Origin: Undibacterium sp. YM2 | GTDB taxonomy: Bacteria; Pseudomonadota; Gammaproteobacteria; Burkholderiales; Burkholderiaceae_D | Length of the DNA: 64,000 bases | NCBI RefSeq assembly: GCF_009937975.1 | Contig: NZ_AP018441.1 | Location: 2,046,001 to 2,110,000, forward strand | Reading direction: 5' to 3' | Shown here: in pieces, positions 45,149 to 53,887 of the stretch | How positions within the stretch are numbered: position 1 is the stretch's first letter | Layout of the letters: each line of letters opens with the position of its first letter | Position numbers and translations under genes: made by a program | The notes under the pieces: model-generated | Database searches by the model: none | What the model saw: only the letters and a program-made list of their open reading frames with translations | Told to the model about the DNA's origin: nothing

Positions 45149-46456
45149 CTAGGCTGCAGCAACCTTATGCTGCCACCATCTTGCCTTGTCCTTGAGCTGG
45201 CCTTCATCCACGGTCTGGAGTTTTCGATCAGCCATCAGACAGCGCCCGTTGACCCAGACGTGGCTGACCTGTTCACGCCCGGCGGCATAGACGATTTGCG
45301 AGACAGGATCAAACAGCGGCAGGGTTTCAACGGCAGACAGGTCTATCGCAATCACGTCAGCCAGCTTGCCTGCTACCAGGCTGCCAATTTGCTGATCCAT
45401 GCCCAGCGCTTTGGCACCTGCCAGCGTTGCCATTTCCAGCGCATTACCGGCATTCAAGGCTGTCGGGTTGCTGGACACAGCTTTTGCCAGCAATGCCGCC
45501 ATACGCAAGTCGCCCAGTAAATCCAGTTTGTTATTGCTGGCTGCGCCATCGGTACCTATGCCTACATTGACACCGGCAGTTTGCATGGCATGAATGGGGG
45601 CAAAGCCAGAAGCCAGCTTCAGGTTACTGGCGGGATTATGGGCAATGTGCACGCCTTGTTGTGCCAGCAGTTTGATCTCATCTTCATTCGCATGGACCAT
45701 GTGCGCGGCAATCAGGCGCGGTGACAATAAGCCCAGATTGTGCAGGCGCTGCAAAGGGCGCATGCCATGGTCGCGAATACTGTCATTCACTTCATCCATG
45801 GTTTCATGGATGTGGCAGTGTATGCCCATGTCATGCTTATCCGCCAGCGCGACTATCTTTTTGAAAGTCGCATCTGATACGGTATAAGGCGCATGCGGAG
45901 CCAGGCGGAAAGATACACCGCTTTGCCCCTTGAATGCCTGGTGTGAAGCCAGTGCTTTTTCCAGGTAGCCATCAGCATCGGCTGCATAGCCGGTAGGGAA
46001 CTCAAGCACACTGCAACCGACCACGGTGCGCATGCCTGTGTGCAGGCCCGCACGTGCCACATCATCATTATAGAAATACATATCATTGATGGTCGTGGTA
46101 CCACCGCGCAGCATTTCTGCCATTGCATACACACTGCCATCGAAGACGAATTCTTCTGATACATGTTTTTTCTCGGCCGGCCAGATATGATTGTGCAGCC
46201 AGTCCATCAGGCTCAGGTCATCTGCCAGGCCACGCAACAGCGTCATGGCAGAATGGCCGTGCAGGTTGATCATGCCGGGTATGACGGCATGCTCAGGCAA
46301 TTCCACATGCTGTGCATCAGGGTGCTGCAGACGTGCCTCAGCACTGCTGAGTATGGCCAGGATTTTTTCATCTTGCATGACCAGCGCATGCCCGCTCAGG
46401 ACAGTGGCACGTGGTTCTATGGGAATCAGGTATTTGGGATGCAGGCAGGTTTTCAT
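45149..46456 (-). CDS. amidohydrolase, MTA/SAH deaminase-like (TRZ/ATZ family)
   Basis: A 435-residue cytoplasmic metal-dependent deaminase. Metal ligands are in INLHGHSAMTLLRG, the central HCHIHET, the HMVHANEDE histidine and the GIGTDGAASNN aspartate. These match the 5-methylthioadenosine/S-adenosylhomocysteine deaminases and related N-heterocycle deaminases. Exact substrate cannot be set from sequence. ATG 46456 has GTGGAG upstream, better than GTG 46471. Confidence 0.85.
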   Translation of the reverse strand: MKTCLHPKYLIPIEPRATVLSGHALVMQDEKILAILSSAEARLQHPDAQHVELPEHAVIPGMINLHGHSAMTLLRGLADDLSLMDWLHNHIWPAEKKHVSEEFVFDGSVYAMAEMLRGGTTTINDMYFYNDDVARAGLHTGMRTVVGCSVLEFPTGYAADADGYLEKALASHQAFKGQSGVSFRLAPHAPYTVSDATFKKIVALADKHDMGIHCHIHETMDEVNDSIRDHGMRPLQRLHNLGLLSPRLIAAHMVHANEDEIKLLAQQGVHIAHNPASNLKLASGFAPIHAMQTAGVNVGIGTDGAASNNKLDLLGDLRMAALLAKAVSSNPTALNAGNALEMATLAGAKALGMDQQIGSLVAGKLADVIAIDLSAVETLPLFDPVSQIVYAAGREQVSHVWVNGRCLMADRKLQTVDEGQLKDKARWWQHKVAAA

Positions 46457-46600
46457 ATTATTGGGCTCCACTATTGTTCATGCATTATAACCAGTGTCAT
46501 TCAATATGGCTTTGGCAAGCCTGAATGGCAATTGCTCCATGTGACAGAGACTGAATGAAAGTGCCATAATACTGTCTGGTATCAGAAATCAGGAGCAGAT

Positions 46601-47296
46601 ATGGATTACCTTTTCCCACCTGTACAGCAGGCTGCTGTACCCATAGCTGGTGGCACAGCTTATTTCCCTGTGCACAGGATTTACTGTGTAGGACGGAATT
46701 ATGTAGAGCATGCCAAAGAAATGGGATGGTCAGGGCGTGAACCACCATTTTTCTTCATGAAGCCGGCTGATGCCGTATTGCCCGTCAAGCAGGGTAGCGT
46801 CGGCGAAATGCCTTACCCACCCATGACCGTCAATCTGCATCATGAAGTCGAACTGGTCGTCGCCATAGGCAAGGGCGGCAAGAGTATCCGCACTGAGGAT
46901 GCACTCAGCCATATCTGGGGTTATGCAGTCGGGCTGGACATGACACGCCGTGATCTGCAGGCCGAAGCCAAAGATCAGGGCAGGCCTTGGTGTACATCCA
47001 AGGGTTTTGATTTTTCTGCGCCCATAGGCCAGATCCACAGGGCAGACACCGTGCAAGGCATAGAGCAAGCCCACATACGTCTGGATGTGAATGGACTAGT
47101 CCGGCAAAATAGTGATACCAGCAAGCTGATCTGGAGCCTGGCAGAAGTCATCGCCTGTCTGTCTGAACTATATACGCTGCAACCCGGCGACCTGATTTAT
47201 ACAGGAACACCAGAAGGTGTGGCAGCTGTACAGCGCGGCGATTTGCTGGAAGCCTCGATCACAGGTTTGAGTGATCTGAAAATCAAAATGGTGTAG
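46601..47296 (+). CDS. fumarylacetoacetate hydrolase-family enzyme
   Basis: A 231-residue FAH-fold hydrolase acting on a beta-diketone acid such as fumarylpyruvate or a relative. It has IYCVGRNYVEHAKEMG, the metal site HHEVELVVAIGK, and the late PGDLIYTGTPEGV, all family hallmarks. It is directly followed, 8 bases on, by a maleylacetoacetate/maleylpyruvate isomerase, which points to the end of a gentisate- or homogentisate-type pathway. No ring-cleavage dioxygenase is in the window. Short (single-domain) FAH proteins resemble NagK. Confidence 0.85.
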   Translation: MDYLFPPVQQAAVPIAGGTAYFPVHRIYCVGRNYVEHAKEMGWSGREPPFFFMKPADAVLPVKQGSVGEMPYPPMTVNLHHEVELVVAIGKGGKSIRTEDALSHIWGYAVGLDMTRRDLQAEAKDQGRPWCTSKGFDFSAPIGQIHRADTVQGIEQAHIRLDVNGLVRQNSDTSKLIWSLAEVIACLSELYTLQPGDLIYTGTPEGVAAVQRGDLLEASITGLSDLKIKMV

Positions 47297-47304
47297 GCAT
47301 TATC

Positions 47305-47961
47305 ATGAAACTATATGGTTATTTTCGCAGTTCTGCTTCATACCGTGTAAGGATAGCCCTTAATCTCAAGGGGCTCGATTATGAACAGGTAGCGATTCAC
47401 CTGGTAAAAAATGGCGGTGAACAATTGACGCCTGTTTACCGTGCTTTGAATCCGGATGGGCTCGTACCTGCATTGCAGGACGAACTGGACGGTGAAAGCG
47501 CCACACTGACGCAGTCGATGGCGATCATTGAATATCTTGATGAAGTGTATCCTGAAGTCGCCTTGCTGCCGTCCGGCGCTCTGGATCGTGCTCATGTCAG
47601 ATCGCTGGCCTTGTCGATAGCCTGTGAAATTCATCCCGTTAATAATTTGCGGGTCTTGAAATATCTGTCAGGGACACTACAAGTCAGTGATGAACAAAAG
47701 AATGCCTGGTACCGTCACTGGTGTGAAACCGGCCTGGCCGTACTGGAACAAAAACTGGCTGCCGATCATCGTACCGGCCGTTTTTGTCTGGGCGACACGC
47801 CCGGATTTGCAGACTGTTTTCTGATACCGCAAATCGCCAATGCCCAAAGGTTTAATTGCGATTTAACTAGCATGCCTACTATCATGCGCATACATCAGGC
47901 TTGCAATGAGCATCCGGCCTTTATCAAGGCAGCACCGGCTAATCAGCCCGATGCAGAATAG
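47305..47961 (+). CDS. maiA: maleylacetoacetate / maleylpyruvate isomerase
   Basis: A 218-residue zeta-class glutathione S-transferase. The glutathione site SSASYRVRIALNLKG lies at residues 9-23, followed by NPDGLVPAL and LTQSMAIIEYLDE. The C-terminal helical domain has the zeta-class HPVNNLRVLKYL. It isomerises the cis ring-fission product to the fumaryl form for the preceding hydrolase. Both genes form a small operon. Confidence 0.88.
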   Translation: MKLYGYFRSSASYRVRIALNLKGLDYEQVAIHLVKNGGEQLTPVYRALNPDGLVPALQDELDGESATLTQSMAIIEYLDEVYPEVALLPSGALDRAHVRSLALSIACEIHPVNNLRVLKYLSGTLQVSDEQKNAWYRHWCETGLAVLEQKLAADHRTGRFCLGDTPGFADCFLIPQIANAQRFNCDLTSMPTIMRIHQACNEHPAFIKAAPANQPDAE

Positions 47962-48013
47962 CAACGCTAAACTGTTGGCAAATATTTTTGCCTCATGATT
48001 TTTGTTGATGCAT

Positions 48014-48039
48014 AAAAAAGGGGCCAGAAAACTGGCCCC
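48014..48039 (-). terminator. terminator of the receiver-protein gene
   Basis: On the minus strand an 8-base stem GGGGCCAG/CTGGCCCC with a TTTT loop is followed by six T. It lies 28 bases after the stop of the response-regulator gene and also closes the convergent maiA region. Confidence 0.85.
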
Positions 48040-48067
48040 AGTCATGCCCCGCTTGCATAAACAAATG

Positions 48068-48718
48068 CTAATTCGGTATTTCGGGATTGTCGTGGCTATT
48101 TGCCAGCGTATCGTTGAGCACAGAAATCAGCAGTGAGCGTGTCAATTTTGACTTGGTAGTATAGCCATCAATGGCAAAGGTCTCGCTGACATGCTGCTCA
48201 GGTGCATAACCCGGCTGGCCTGTGCGTAAAACGATGCGCAAATTTGGTAGTGACATTTCATTGCGGATGACACTCACTAGCTTCAAGCCTGCATCAACAG
48301 TTTCCATCACCACATCCAGCAAGATCAGGGCAATGTCAGGAGTAGAGCGTATGATGCTATGCGCTTCTTTGGCAGAATAGGCATGGATAAATTCCAATGG
48401 CCTGCCATGGATTTTAACGCCGCTCAATGCCAGCAAGGTCGTGTCGTGCACATTGCTGTCATCATCTGCGATCAGAATTTTCCAGGGATGCAAGTCCAGC
48501 TTGGGCTGTAAAGACTCTTCATCTTCTTCAATAAAATCAATGACATCATCGTCCTGACTTGCACCGAGCGCACAGTCAGAAACTAAATCATTTCCCAAAT
48601 GTGAATATATACCTAGCGATGGCGATCTTTCATTGTTTGCCAAAATGTTACAAGTCATTTGTGCCCGAAAAAGATCGTTTTGTAACAAGCCGGGTGTTCT
48701 ACTGTGTTGATTCTTCAT
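48068..48718 (-). CDS. stand-alone response-regulator receiver protein
   Basis: A 216-residue protein with an N-terminal unconserved stretch of about 75 residues and one receiver domain: KILIADDDSNVHD acidic pocket, phosphoacceptor Asp in LILLDVVMET, and a lysine in YTTKSKLT. Receivers of this subtype usually head proteins with DUF3369 and an HD-GYP or kinase module, but here nothing follows. ATG 48718 with GGGAG upstream is better than the frame start at 48790. It is divergent from the large histidine kinase, its likely partner. Confidence 0.82.
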   Translation of the reverse strand: MKNQHSRTPGLLQNDLFRAQMTCNILANNERSPSLGIYSHLGNDLVSDCALGASQDDDVIDFIEEDEESLQPKLDLHPWKILIADDDSNVHDTTLLALSGVKIHGRPLEFIHAYSAKEAHSIIRSTPDIALILLDVVMETVDAGLKLVSVIRNEMSLPNLRIVLRTGQPGYAPEQHVSETFAIDGYTTKSKLTRSLLISVLNDTLANSHDNPEIPN

Positions 48719-49067
48719 CAGCGTGCTCCCTGTTGCTTGAGTAAGTTCCAATTCAATCTTATGTGAACCAGACTGCATAATCAAGACCAAAGAAATGGAA
48801 AATGTTAAATAATGATTATTGCAACACTGGGACGTAACATAAATTGATATTCCTCACCGATTGTGCTGATGTTCGGTGCTACTATTTACGCCATAAACTG
48901 TAGCTCTATCGCTGAATATACAGCAAAATCAGGCAAGTTCCATGCTATTGGCCTGGTCCTGGTATTGGAGCACAACTTTACAAGGCAGCACACCTGAATC
49001 GAGAACGGGTACGGGGCTCGAAGTTTTTTGGCACAGGCAGTAGGGGTAGCTTAATTACGTCTTCATT
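48719..49067. other. divergent promoter region of the receiver and kinase genes
   Basis: No gene is seen in these 349 bases. The region must contain the start signals for both genes; a TTGAC-like or sigma-54 element was not convincingly found. The part nearest the receiver gene was read as an in-frame extension but lacks a ribosome site. Confidence 0.45.
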
Positions 49068-51830
49068 ATGTCTTCCATTATGCCTCCCACTTATCTTCCC
49101 GCAGCCATGGTGACTTCACTGGTCACTTCGTTCCTGATCATGCTGGTGCTGTTCTATATCCAGTATTTACATTTGCATCCCAGGGCCAGCAGGTGCTGGG
49201 CGCTGGCCTATGCCTGCCTGGTCATGCAGCAACTATGCCATTTTCTTGGTGATGCACAGAGCCCGGTTTTTAATCTGGTTGCAGATGTCTTCTTGTCTGG
49301 GTATATCTGTTACCTGTGGGCGGGTACGCGCATCTTCCACGGTGTCACCGTGTTTGTCATGCCCGTCATGTTGAGCTTTGCGATTGCAGTTCTCTGGCTG
49401 TTGATGACGTCACTGACTGCGGTTCATTCATTGTGGCGCATGCTGCCAGTTTACCTGGCTGCCGGTGTGGTCATGCTGGGAGCCTCGATGACTTTTTTGC
49501 GTACTCGCAATGAAAAACACGTGCTGGGATTTATCCTGCTCGGCGTATTCCTGGGCTTCAAAGGTGCATATCTGGCTGGCTCGCCATTCCTGCAAAACCA
49601 GCCAGAATATCTTGTGCTTGGTTTACAAGCCTCGACATTGCTGGACCTGGCCATAGGCATGCTTTTTCTGGTTGCTGCTTTGTTGCGCCAGCAAGATGAT
49701 GCTGCGCGCATGAATGATAATTTGAAACAGGAAATGGAAGAGCGCAAAAATATAGAGCGTCTTTCCAAAGACCGTGAAACCCTGTTTGAAAAAGTCTTCC
49801 AGATGGTGCCAGATGTATTGGCTATCTGTCGCGAAAAAGATGGCCGTTACCTGGATGTGAATCGTCACTGGGAAACTATTACCGGCTATTCCAGAGAAGA
49901 GACCCTGGGGCGCTATTCGCTGGAACTGAATTTATGGATGGATGTCAGCCGGCGCGCTGAGATGCTGGCGACCTTAAGACGTGATGGCGAGATCAATAAT
50001 TTCGAGGGCCTGTACAGACATAAGCTGGGGCACGCTTACCACGTACTGATCTCGGGCACGCTCTTTGATGTTGGTGGTGAGCCCTACATCGCCTATGCCA
50101 TGCAAGATATCTCGGCCCTGCGCAAGGTCGAGCAATTGCAGGAACAGGCCGAGCGTGATCTTCAGGAACGCGAGAAATTGCTATCAACCGTATTTCAACT
50201 TGTGCCCGATACCCTGACTATCACCAGGATGACGACAGGTGAATATGTCGATGTCAACCGCAACTGGGAACCAATGTCTGGCTACACCAGGGAAGAAGCG
50301 ATAGGCCATACCTCAAACGAAATACAGCTATGGGAAAAACCTGAGCAAAGGGATGAACTGATCAGGCAGATACGGCTGCATGGTGAAGTCAGGAATATGC
50401 AAATCGCCTTCCGCCATAAGCAGGGCTACACCAGCAATTGCCGTGTTTCAGGCTCCAAGTTTGAGACCGGGGATGAAACCTATCTGCTACTGTCCTCACG
50501 CAATATCGATCAGGAGCTCAGTGCAGAAACTGCGCGCCTGCACGCAGAATCACTATTGCGTGAGAACGAGCAAAAATATTCTACACTCTTTCAATTGTCG
50601 CCTATACCTCTGGGGCTGGTCGATGTCGAAACCGATTGCATAGTCGAAGTCAATGATGTCTGGCTCAAGGAACTCGGTTACCAAAGACAGGACATAGTAG
50701 GCCGCACGACGCTGGAGATGGGCATCATCCGGCAAGCTGAGCTGCGGGCGAAATTCAATGAAGACCTGGGGCGCGAGAAGAAGATAGATCAGCTGGAAGT
50801 CCGCATCAGGGATCAGGCTGGGGAGGAAGTGGTTTTCCTGTTGTCAGCCAGACTGATCAGAATGCATGGTAAGGCCATGTGCATTTTTTCTTTGCTGAAT
50901 GTGACCAGGCAAGTTCAGGTAGAGCAGGAGATTCGTGAAATGACGGCACAGTTGGAAGAGCGCGTCAGGTTGCGCACACTCAATCTGCAGCAAGCCAATG
51001 CCGAACTGGCTGCAGCGATGGAATCATTGCGACACACCCAGGATGAACTGGTGCGTTCAGAAAAAATGGCAGCCCTGGGTTCACTCGTGGCTGGGGTCGC
51101 GCATGAATTGAACACGCCCATAGGTAACAGTGTGACCGTGGCCAGCACCCTGCAGGACCAGACCAGGGATTTGGTGCGCGATATCAATGATGGGAAGTTG
51201 AAGCGCTCGGTGCTTGATCATTATCTGGAAAGTGCAACGACTGGCACAGCCTTGCTCATGCGCACACTCGGCATGGCGCGCGAGTTGATCGGCAGTTTCA
51301 AGCAAGTCGCAGTTGATCAGTCAAGCAACCACAGGCGACAATTTGATTTGAAAGTGGCGCTGGAAGAACTCATCGTGACACTGGCACCCATGTATAAAAA
51401 CACGCCTTATCATCTCGTTACTGAACTGGCACCCGGCATAGGCATGGACAGTTACCCAGGCCCGCTGGGACAGATCATGACGAATTTCATGACTAATGCA
51501 TTGACGCATGGATTTGAAGGACGTGAGTCTGGCGAAATGCGTCTGAGCACGCAATTACTGCCTGATGATCAGGTACAAATCATCTTTGCCGATAATGGCA
51601 TAGGCATGACAGAGCAAATACAAAAACGTGTTTTTGATCCCTTCTTCACGACCAAACTGGGGCAGGGCGGTTCTGGCCTCGGTATGAATATCGCCTATAA
51701 CCTGGTGACTGGCGTGCTGGGTGGTGAGATACGGCTGGAGAGCAAACCAGAAGAGGGAACCCGTTTCATCCTTGTAATTCCCCTGCATGCTCCTCAATTA
51801 AGTAGCGAGAGCGAGAAAAAGGCAGGTTGA
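49068..51830 (+). CDS. membrane PAS-domain sensor histidine kinase
   Basis: A 920-residue kinase. An N-terminal membrane sensor with about seven hydrophobic helices (residues 12-212) is followed by three PAS domains (about 235-355, 370-485 and 510-625), a coiled coil (630-670), and the phosphoacceptor helix with SLVAGVAHELNTPIGN. The HATPase domain has NFMTNALTHGF (N box), IFADNGIGM (G1) and GGSGLGMNIAYN (G2). The domain order suggests integration of a membrane signal with redox or ligand sensing. The divergent receiver protein is the probable target. Confidence 0.9.
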   Translation: MSSIMPPTYLPAAMVTSLVTSFLIMLVLFYIQYLHLHPRASRCWALAYACLVMQQLCHFLGDAQSPVFNLVADVFLSGYICYLWAGTRIFHGVTVFVMPVMLSFAIAVLWLLMTSLTAVHSLWRMLPVYLAAGVVMLGASMTFLRTRNEKHVLGFILLGVFLGFKGAYLAGSPFLQNQPEYLVLGLQASTLLDLAIGMLFLVAALLRQQDDAARMNDNLKQEMEERKNIERLSKDRETLFEKVFQMVPDVLAICREKDGRYLDVNRHWETITGYSREETLGRYSLELNLWMDVSRRAEMLATLRRDGEINNFEGLYRHKLGHAYHVLISGTLFDVGGEPYIAYAMQDISALRKVEQLQEQAERDLQEREKLLSTVFQLVPDTLTITRMTTGEYVDVNRNWEPMSGYTREEAIGHTSNEIQLWEKPEQRDELIRQIRLHGEVRNMQIAFRHKQGYTSNCRVSGSKFETGDETYLLLSSRNIDQELSAETARLHAESLLRENEQKYSTLFQLSPIPLGLVDVETDCIVEVNDVWLKELGYQRQDIVGRTTLEMGIIRQAELRAKFNEDLGREKKIDQLEVRIRDQAGEEVVFLLSARLIRMHGKAMCIFSLLNVTRQVQVEQEIREMTAQLEERVRLRTLNLQQANAELAAAMESLRHTQDELVRSEKMAALGSLVAGVAHELNTPIGNSVTVASTLQDQTRDLVRDINDGKLKRSVLDHYLESATTGTALLMRTLGMARELIGSFKQVAVDQSSNHRRQFDLKVALEELIVTLAPMYKNTPYHLVTELAPGIGMDSYPGPLGQIMTNFMTNALTHGFEGRESGEMRLSTQLLPDDQVQIIFADNGIGMTEQIQKRVFDPFFTTKLGQGGSGLGMNIAYNLVTGVLGGEIRLESKPEEGTRFILVIPLHAPQLSSESEKKAG

Positions 51831-51997
51831 AGCACATGCCTGTTCTTTTGAATTCTCAATACTATTCCGGCAAGCTACGTTAGACATAAATTGTTATTTG
51901 ATAACTTTTTCTCTATCCTGTGCGCTGATATGCTAGTGTTTGCCCATTATTTTGCCTGTATCTGCAATATTCGCCCTTATTGCGCGTCTTCACAGGC

Positions 51998-52570
51998 ATG
52001 GAGACTACACATAACCCACCAGAGCTGATGGCTGATCAGAACAAAGACCTTGCTGAAACGGTCAGGCGCGAACGTGGGCGACTGGGTAGCTTCATACGCA
52101 AGCGCGTGGCAGATGCCAGCGAGGCAGAGGACATTTTGCAAGATGTCTTTTATGAGCTGGTCGAGGCTTATCGCCTGCCGGAGCCTATCGAACAGGTTGG
52201 TGCCTGGCTGTTCAGGGTTGCCCGCAACCGCATCATAGACCGCTTTCGCAAGAAAAAAGAAGTCGCCCTGCCTGATGTAGAGGAGGGCAGTGAGGATGAG
52301 GCCTGGCTCGACAGAGTCATGCCATCCGTAGATGAAGGCCCGGAGGCCGCGTATGCACGAAATGTCATGCTGGAAGCCTTGTATGAAGCCCTGGATGAAT
52401 TGCCTGAAGAGCAGCGCGATGCCTTCATACGCCATGAAATTGAGGGGCTGAGCTTTAAGGAAATGTCCGCCGCTACTGGCCTGGGCGTTAACACTTTGCT
52501 GGCGCGCAAGCGCTATGCCGTCTTGCATCTGCGCCTGCGCCTGCAAGACTTATTGGAAGAATTTAATTAA
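51998..52570 (+). CDS. ECF-type RNA polymerase sigma factor
   Basis: A 190-residue sigma-70-family protein. Region 2 includes RKRVADASEAEDILQDVFYE and GAWLFRVARNRIIDRFR; region 4 is ALDELPEEQRDAFIRHEIEG through LGVNTLLARKRYAVLHLR (here split). ATG 51998 is chosen; ATG 52028 is an alternative. The next gene, 14 bases on, is a small membrane protein that could be its regulator, although it lacks a recognisable zinc-anti-sigma motif. Target promoters are unknown. Confidence 0.87.
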   Translation: METTHNPPELMADQNKDLAETVRRERGRLGSFIRKRVADASEAEDILQDVFYELVEAYRLPEPIEQVGAWLFRVARNRIIDRFRKKKEVALPDVEEGSEDEAWLDRVMPSVDEGPEAAYARNVMLEALYEALDELPEEQRDAFIRHEIEGLSFKEMSAATGLGVNTLLARKRYAVLHLRLRLQDLLEEFN

Positions 52571-52584
52571 GACAGGAGTTTGAT

Positions 52585-52995
52585 ATGTTAATGCGATTTA
52601 GAGTATTAAAAATCATGGTGGTAGTGATCGCTGGCATCAGCGCACTGAGCTGGGTAGTCATGTTGTTGTGGAACTGGCTCATGCCAGCTTTGTTTGTCGG
52701 TGCCCGCAGCATCGATTTTTTGCAAGCGCTGGGTTTGCTGGTGCTCAGTAAAATCCTGTTTGGCGGCATGCGTGGACATGGTGGCTGGCATAAACATGGC
52801 GAACATCACTGGCATCGTCGCTGGGAAAAACTGACGCCAGAAGAAAGAGAGAAATTCCAGCACGGCATGTTTGGTCGCAGAAGGCACAGGGATGAAGCCT
52901 ATGCCCAGGCTTGCCGCAATCATCAGGATAATAACAGCCATAGGCCTGAGAGTCCGCCTGACAACAAGCCTGAAAACAAGCATGAGCAGGCTTGA
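52585..52995 (+). CDS. small membrane protein with a His/Arg-rich tail
   Basis: A 136-residue protein with two hydrophobic helices (about residues 8-35 and 42-60), then a His/Gly/Trp-rich segment (GHGGWHKHGEHHWHRRW) and LTPEEREKFQHGM, like the Tyr/Glu-Arg-Glu-rich linker of periplasmic metal-sensor-like proteins. The C-terminus is polar and Pro/Asn-rich. I cannot assign a family with certainty. Its gene lies between an ECF sigma factor and a ferredoxin with almost no gaps, so it is probably a signal or anti-sigma partner, possibly metal-responsive. Confidence 0.65.
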   Translation: MLMRFRVLKIMVVVIAGISALSWVVMLLWNWLMPALFVGARSIDFLQALGLLVLSKILFGGMRGHGGWHKHGEHHWHRRWEKLTPEEREKFQHGMFGRRRHRDEAYAQACRNHQDNNSHRPESPPDNKPENKHEQA

Positions 52996-52996
52996 A

Positions 52997-53293
52997 ATGC
53001 AGACGACAAAGGAAGTGGTTTGCAAACAAGAACCAGGCATCATCATCCCTGTCGTCAACTTCAGCAAGTGTGAAGGCAAGGCTGATTGCGTGCCAGTTTG
53101 CCCGGAAAACGTTTTTGAAATTCGCCGCATTGCCGCCGAAGACTACAAACAACTGGGTTTGCTGGCACAACTCAAGCAAAGGGTACATGGTATGAAGGTA
53201 GCCTATACTCCCAATGCCGATGCCTGCCGCTCTTGCGGTTTATGCGTGAAGGCCTGTCCGGAAAAGGCAATTACTTTGCGACGCTCAACATAA
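52997..53293 (+). CDS. 2[4Fe-4S]-type ferredoxin
   Basis: A 98-residue electron carrier with two cysteine clusters: CEGKADCVPVCP (C-x5-C-x3-CP) and CRSCGLCVKACP (C-x2-C-x2-C-x3-CP), separated by about 40 residues with a YKQLGLLAQLKQR helix insertion. ATG 52997 sits 1 base after the previous stop and behind GCAGG; the longer frame from 52871 covers the upstream gene. Its position suggests co-expression with the ECF sigma factor. Electron partner unknown. Confidence 0.85.
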   Translation: MQTTKEVVCKQEPGIIIPVVNFSKCEGKADCVPVCPENVFEIRRIAAEDYKQLGLLAQLKQRVHGMKVAYTPNADACRSCGLCVKACPEKAITLRRST

Positions 53294-53405
53294 CAGAGGG
53301 ATGCATATTTAAGTGAGGCCCACACGGATGTTTTAAAATAGTCATTTGAGCAGGCATAACAGATACCTGCATTCCATCACTCTGCATTACCGGAGAGGAG
53401 TATTG

Positions 53406-53885
53406 ATGACTATTGTAATTCGTGAGGCCGGGCTTGCTGATCTTGAAGAAGTCCTGCAACTGCGCATGCGCCTGTTCGACAAGCTGGTCGATTTTAATAA
53501 TGGCAAAGGTGTCGATGAGGATTTGTTGCAATCGACCAGAGCCTACTTCAGCGATGCCTTGCAAAATGGGGCTTGCAAAACCTGGGTAGCCGAGGCAGAT
53601 GGACATCTTGTTGCCTGCGGCTCACTCGCCATCTTCATCCGCCCACCGTATCCGGGTAACGTCGCAGGTAAGGATGCTTATCTGCTCAATATGTACACCA
53701 TGGCAGAATATCGCAAGCAAGGCCTGGCCAGAAAGATATTGCAACAGGCCATGCGGTATGCCCGTGAACAGGGCTTTGCAACAATCTGGCTGCATGCCAC
53801 TGAAGATGGCCAGGCTTTATATGCGTCTGAAGGGTTCGAGCCGTCGGCCAAATACATGGAATGGGAAGTCGGGGCGGGAGTATAA
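53406..53885 (+). CDS. GNAT-family N-acetyltransferase
   Basis: A 159-residue acetyltransferase. It starts IVIREAGLADLEEVLQLRM, has the acetyl-CoA loop in MAEYRKQGLARKIL and ends LYASEGFEPSAKYMEW, all standard GNAT elements. GGAGAGGAG before ATG 53406 is a strong ribosome site, favouring it over the frame start at 53346. The following AraC-type regulator begins 2 bases after its stop, so they are co-transcribed. Substrate unknown. Confidence 0.85.
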   Translation: MTIVIREAGLADLEEVLQLRMRLFDKLVDFNNGKGVDEDLLQSTRAYFSDALQNGACKTWVAEADGHLVACGSLAIFIRPPYPGNVAGKDAYLLNMYTMAEYRKQGLARKILQQAMRYAREQGFATIWLHATEDGQALYASEGFEPSAKYMEWEVGAGV

Positions 53886-53887
53886 AC

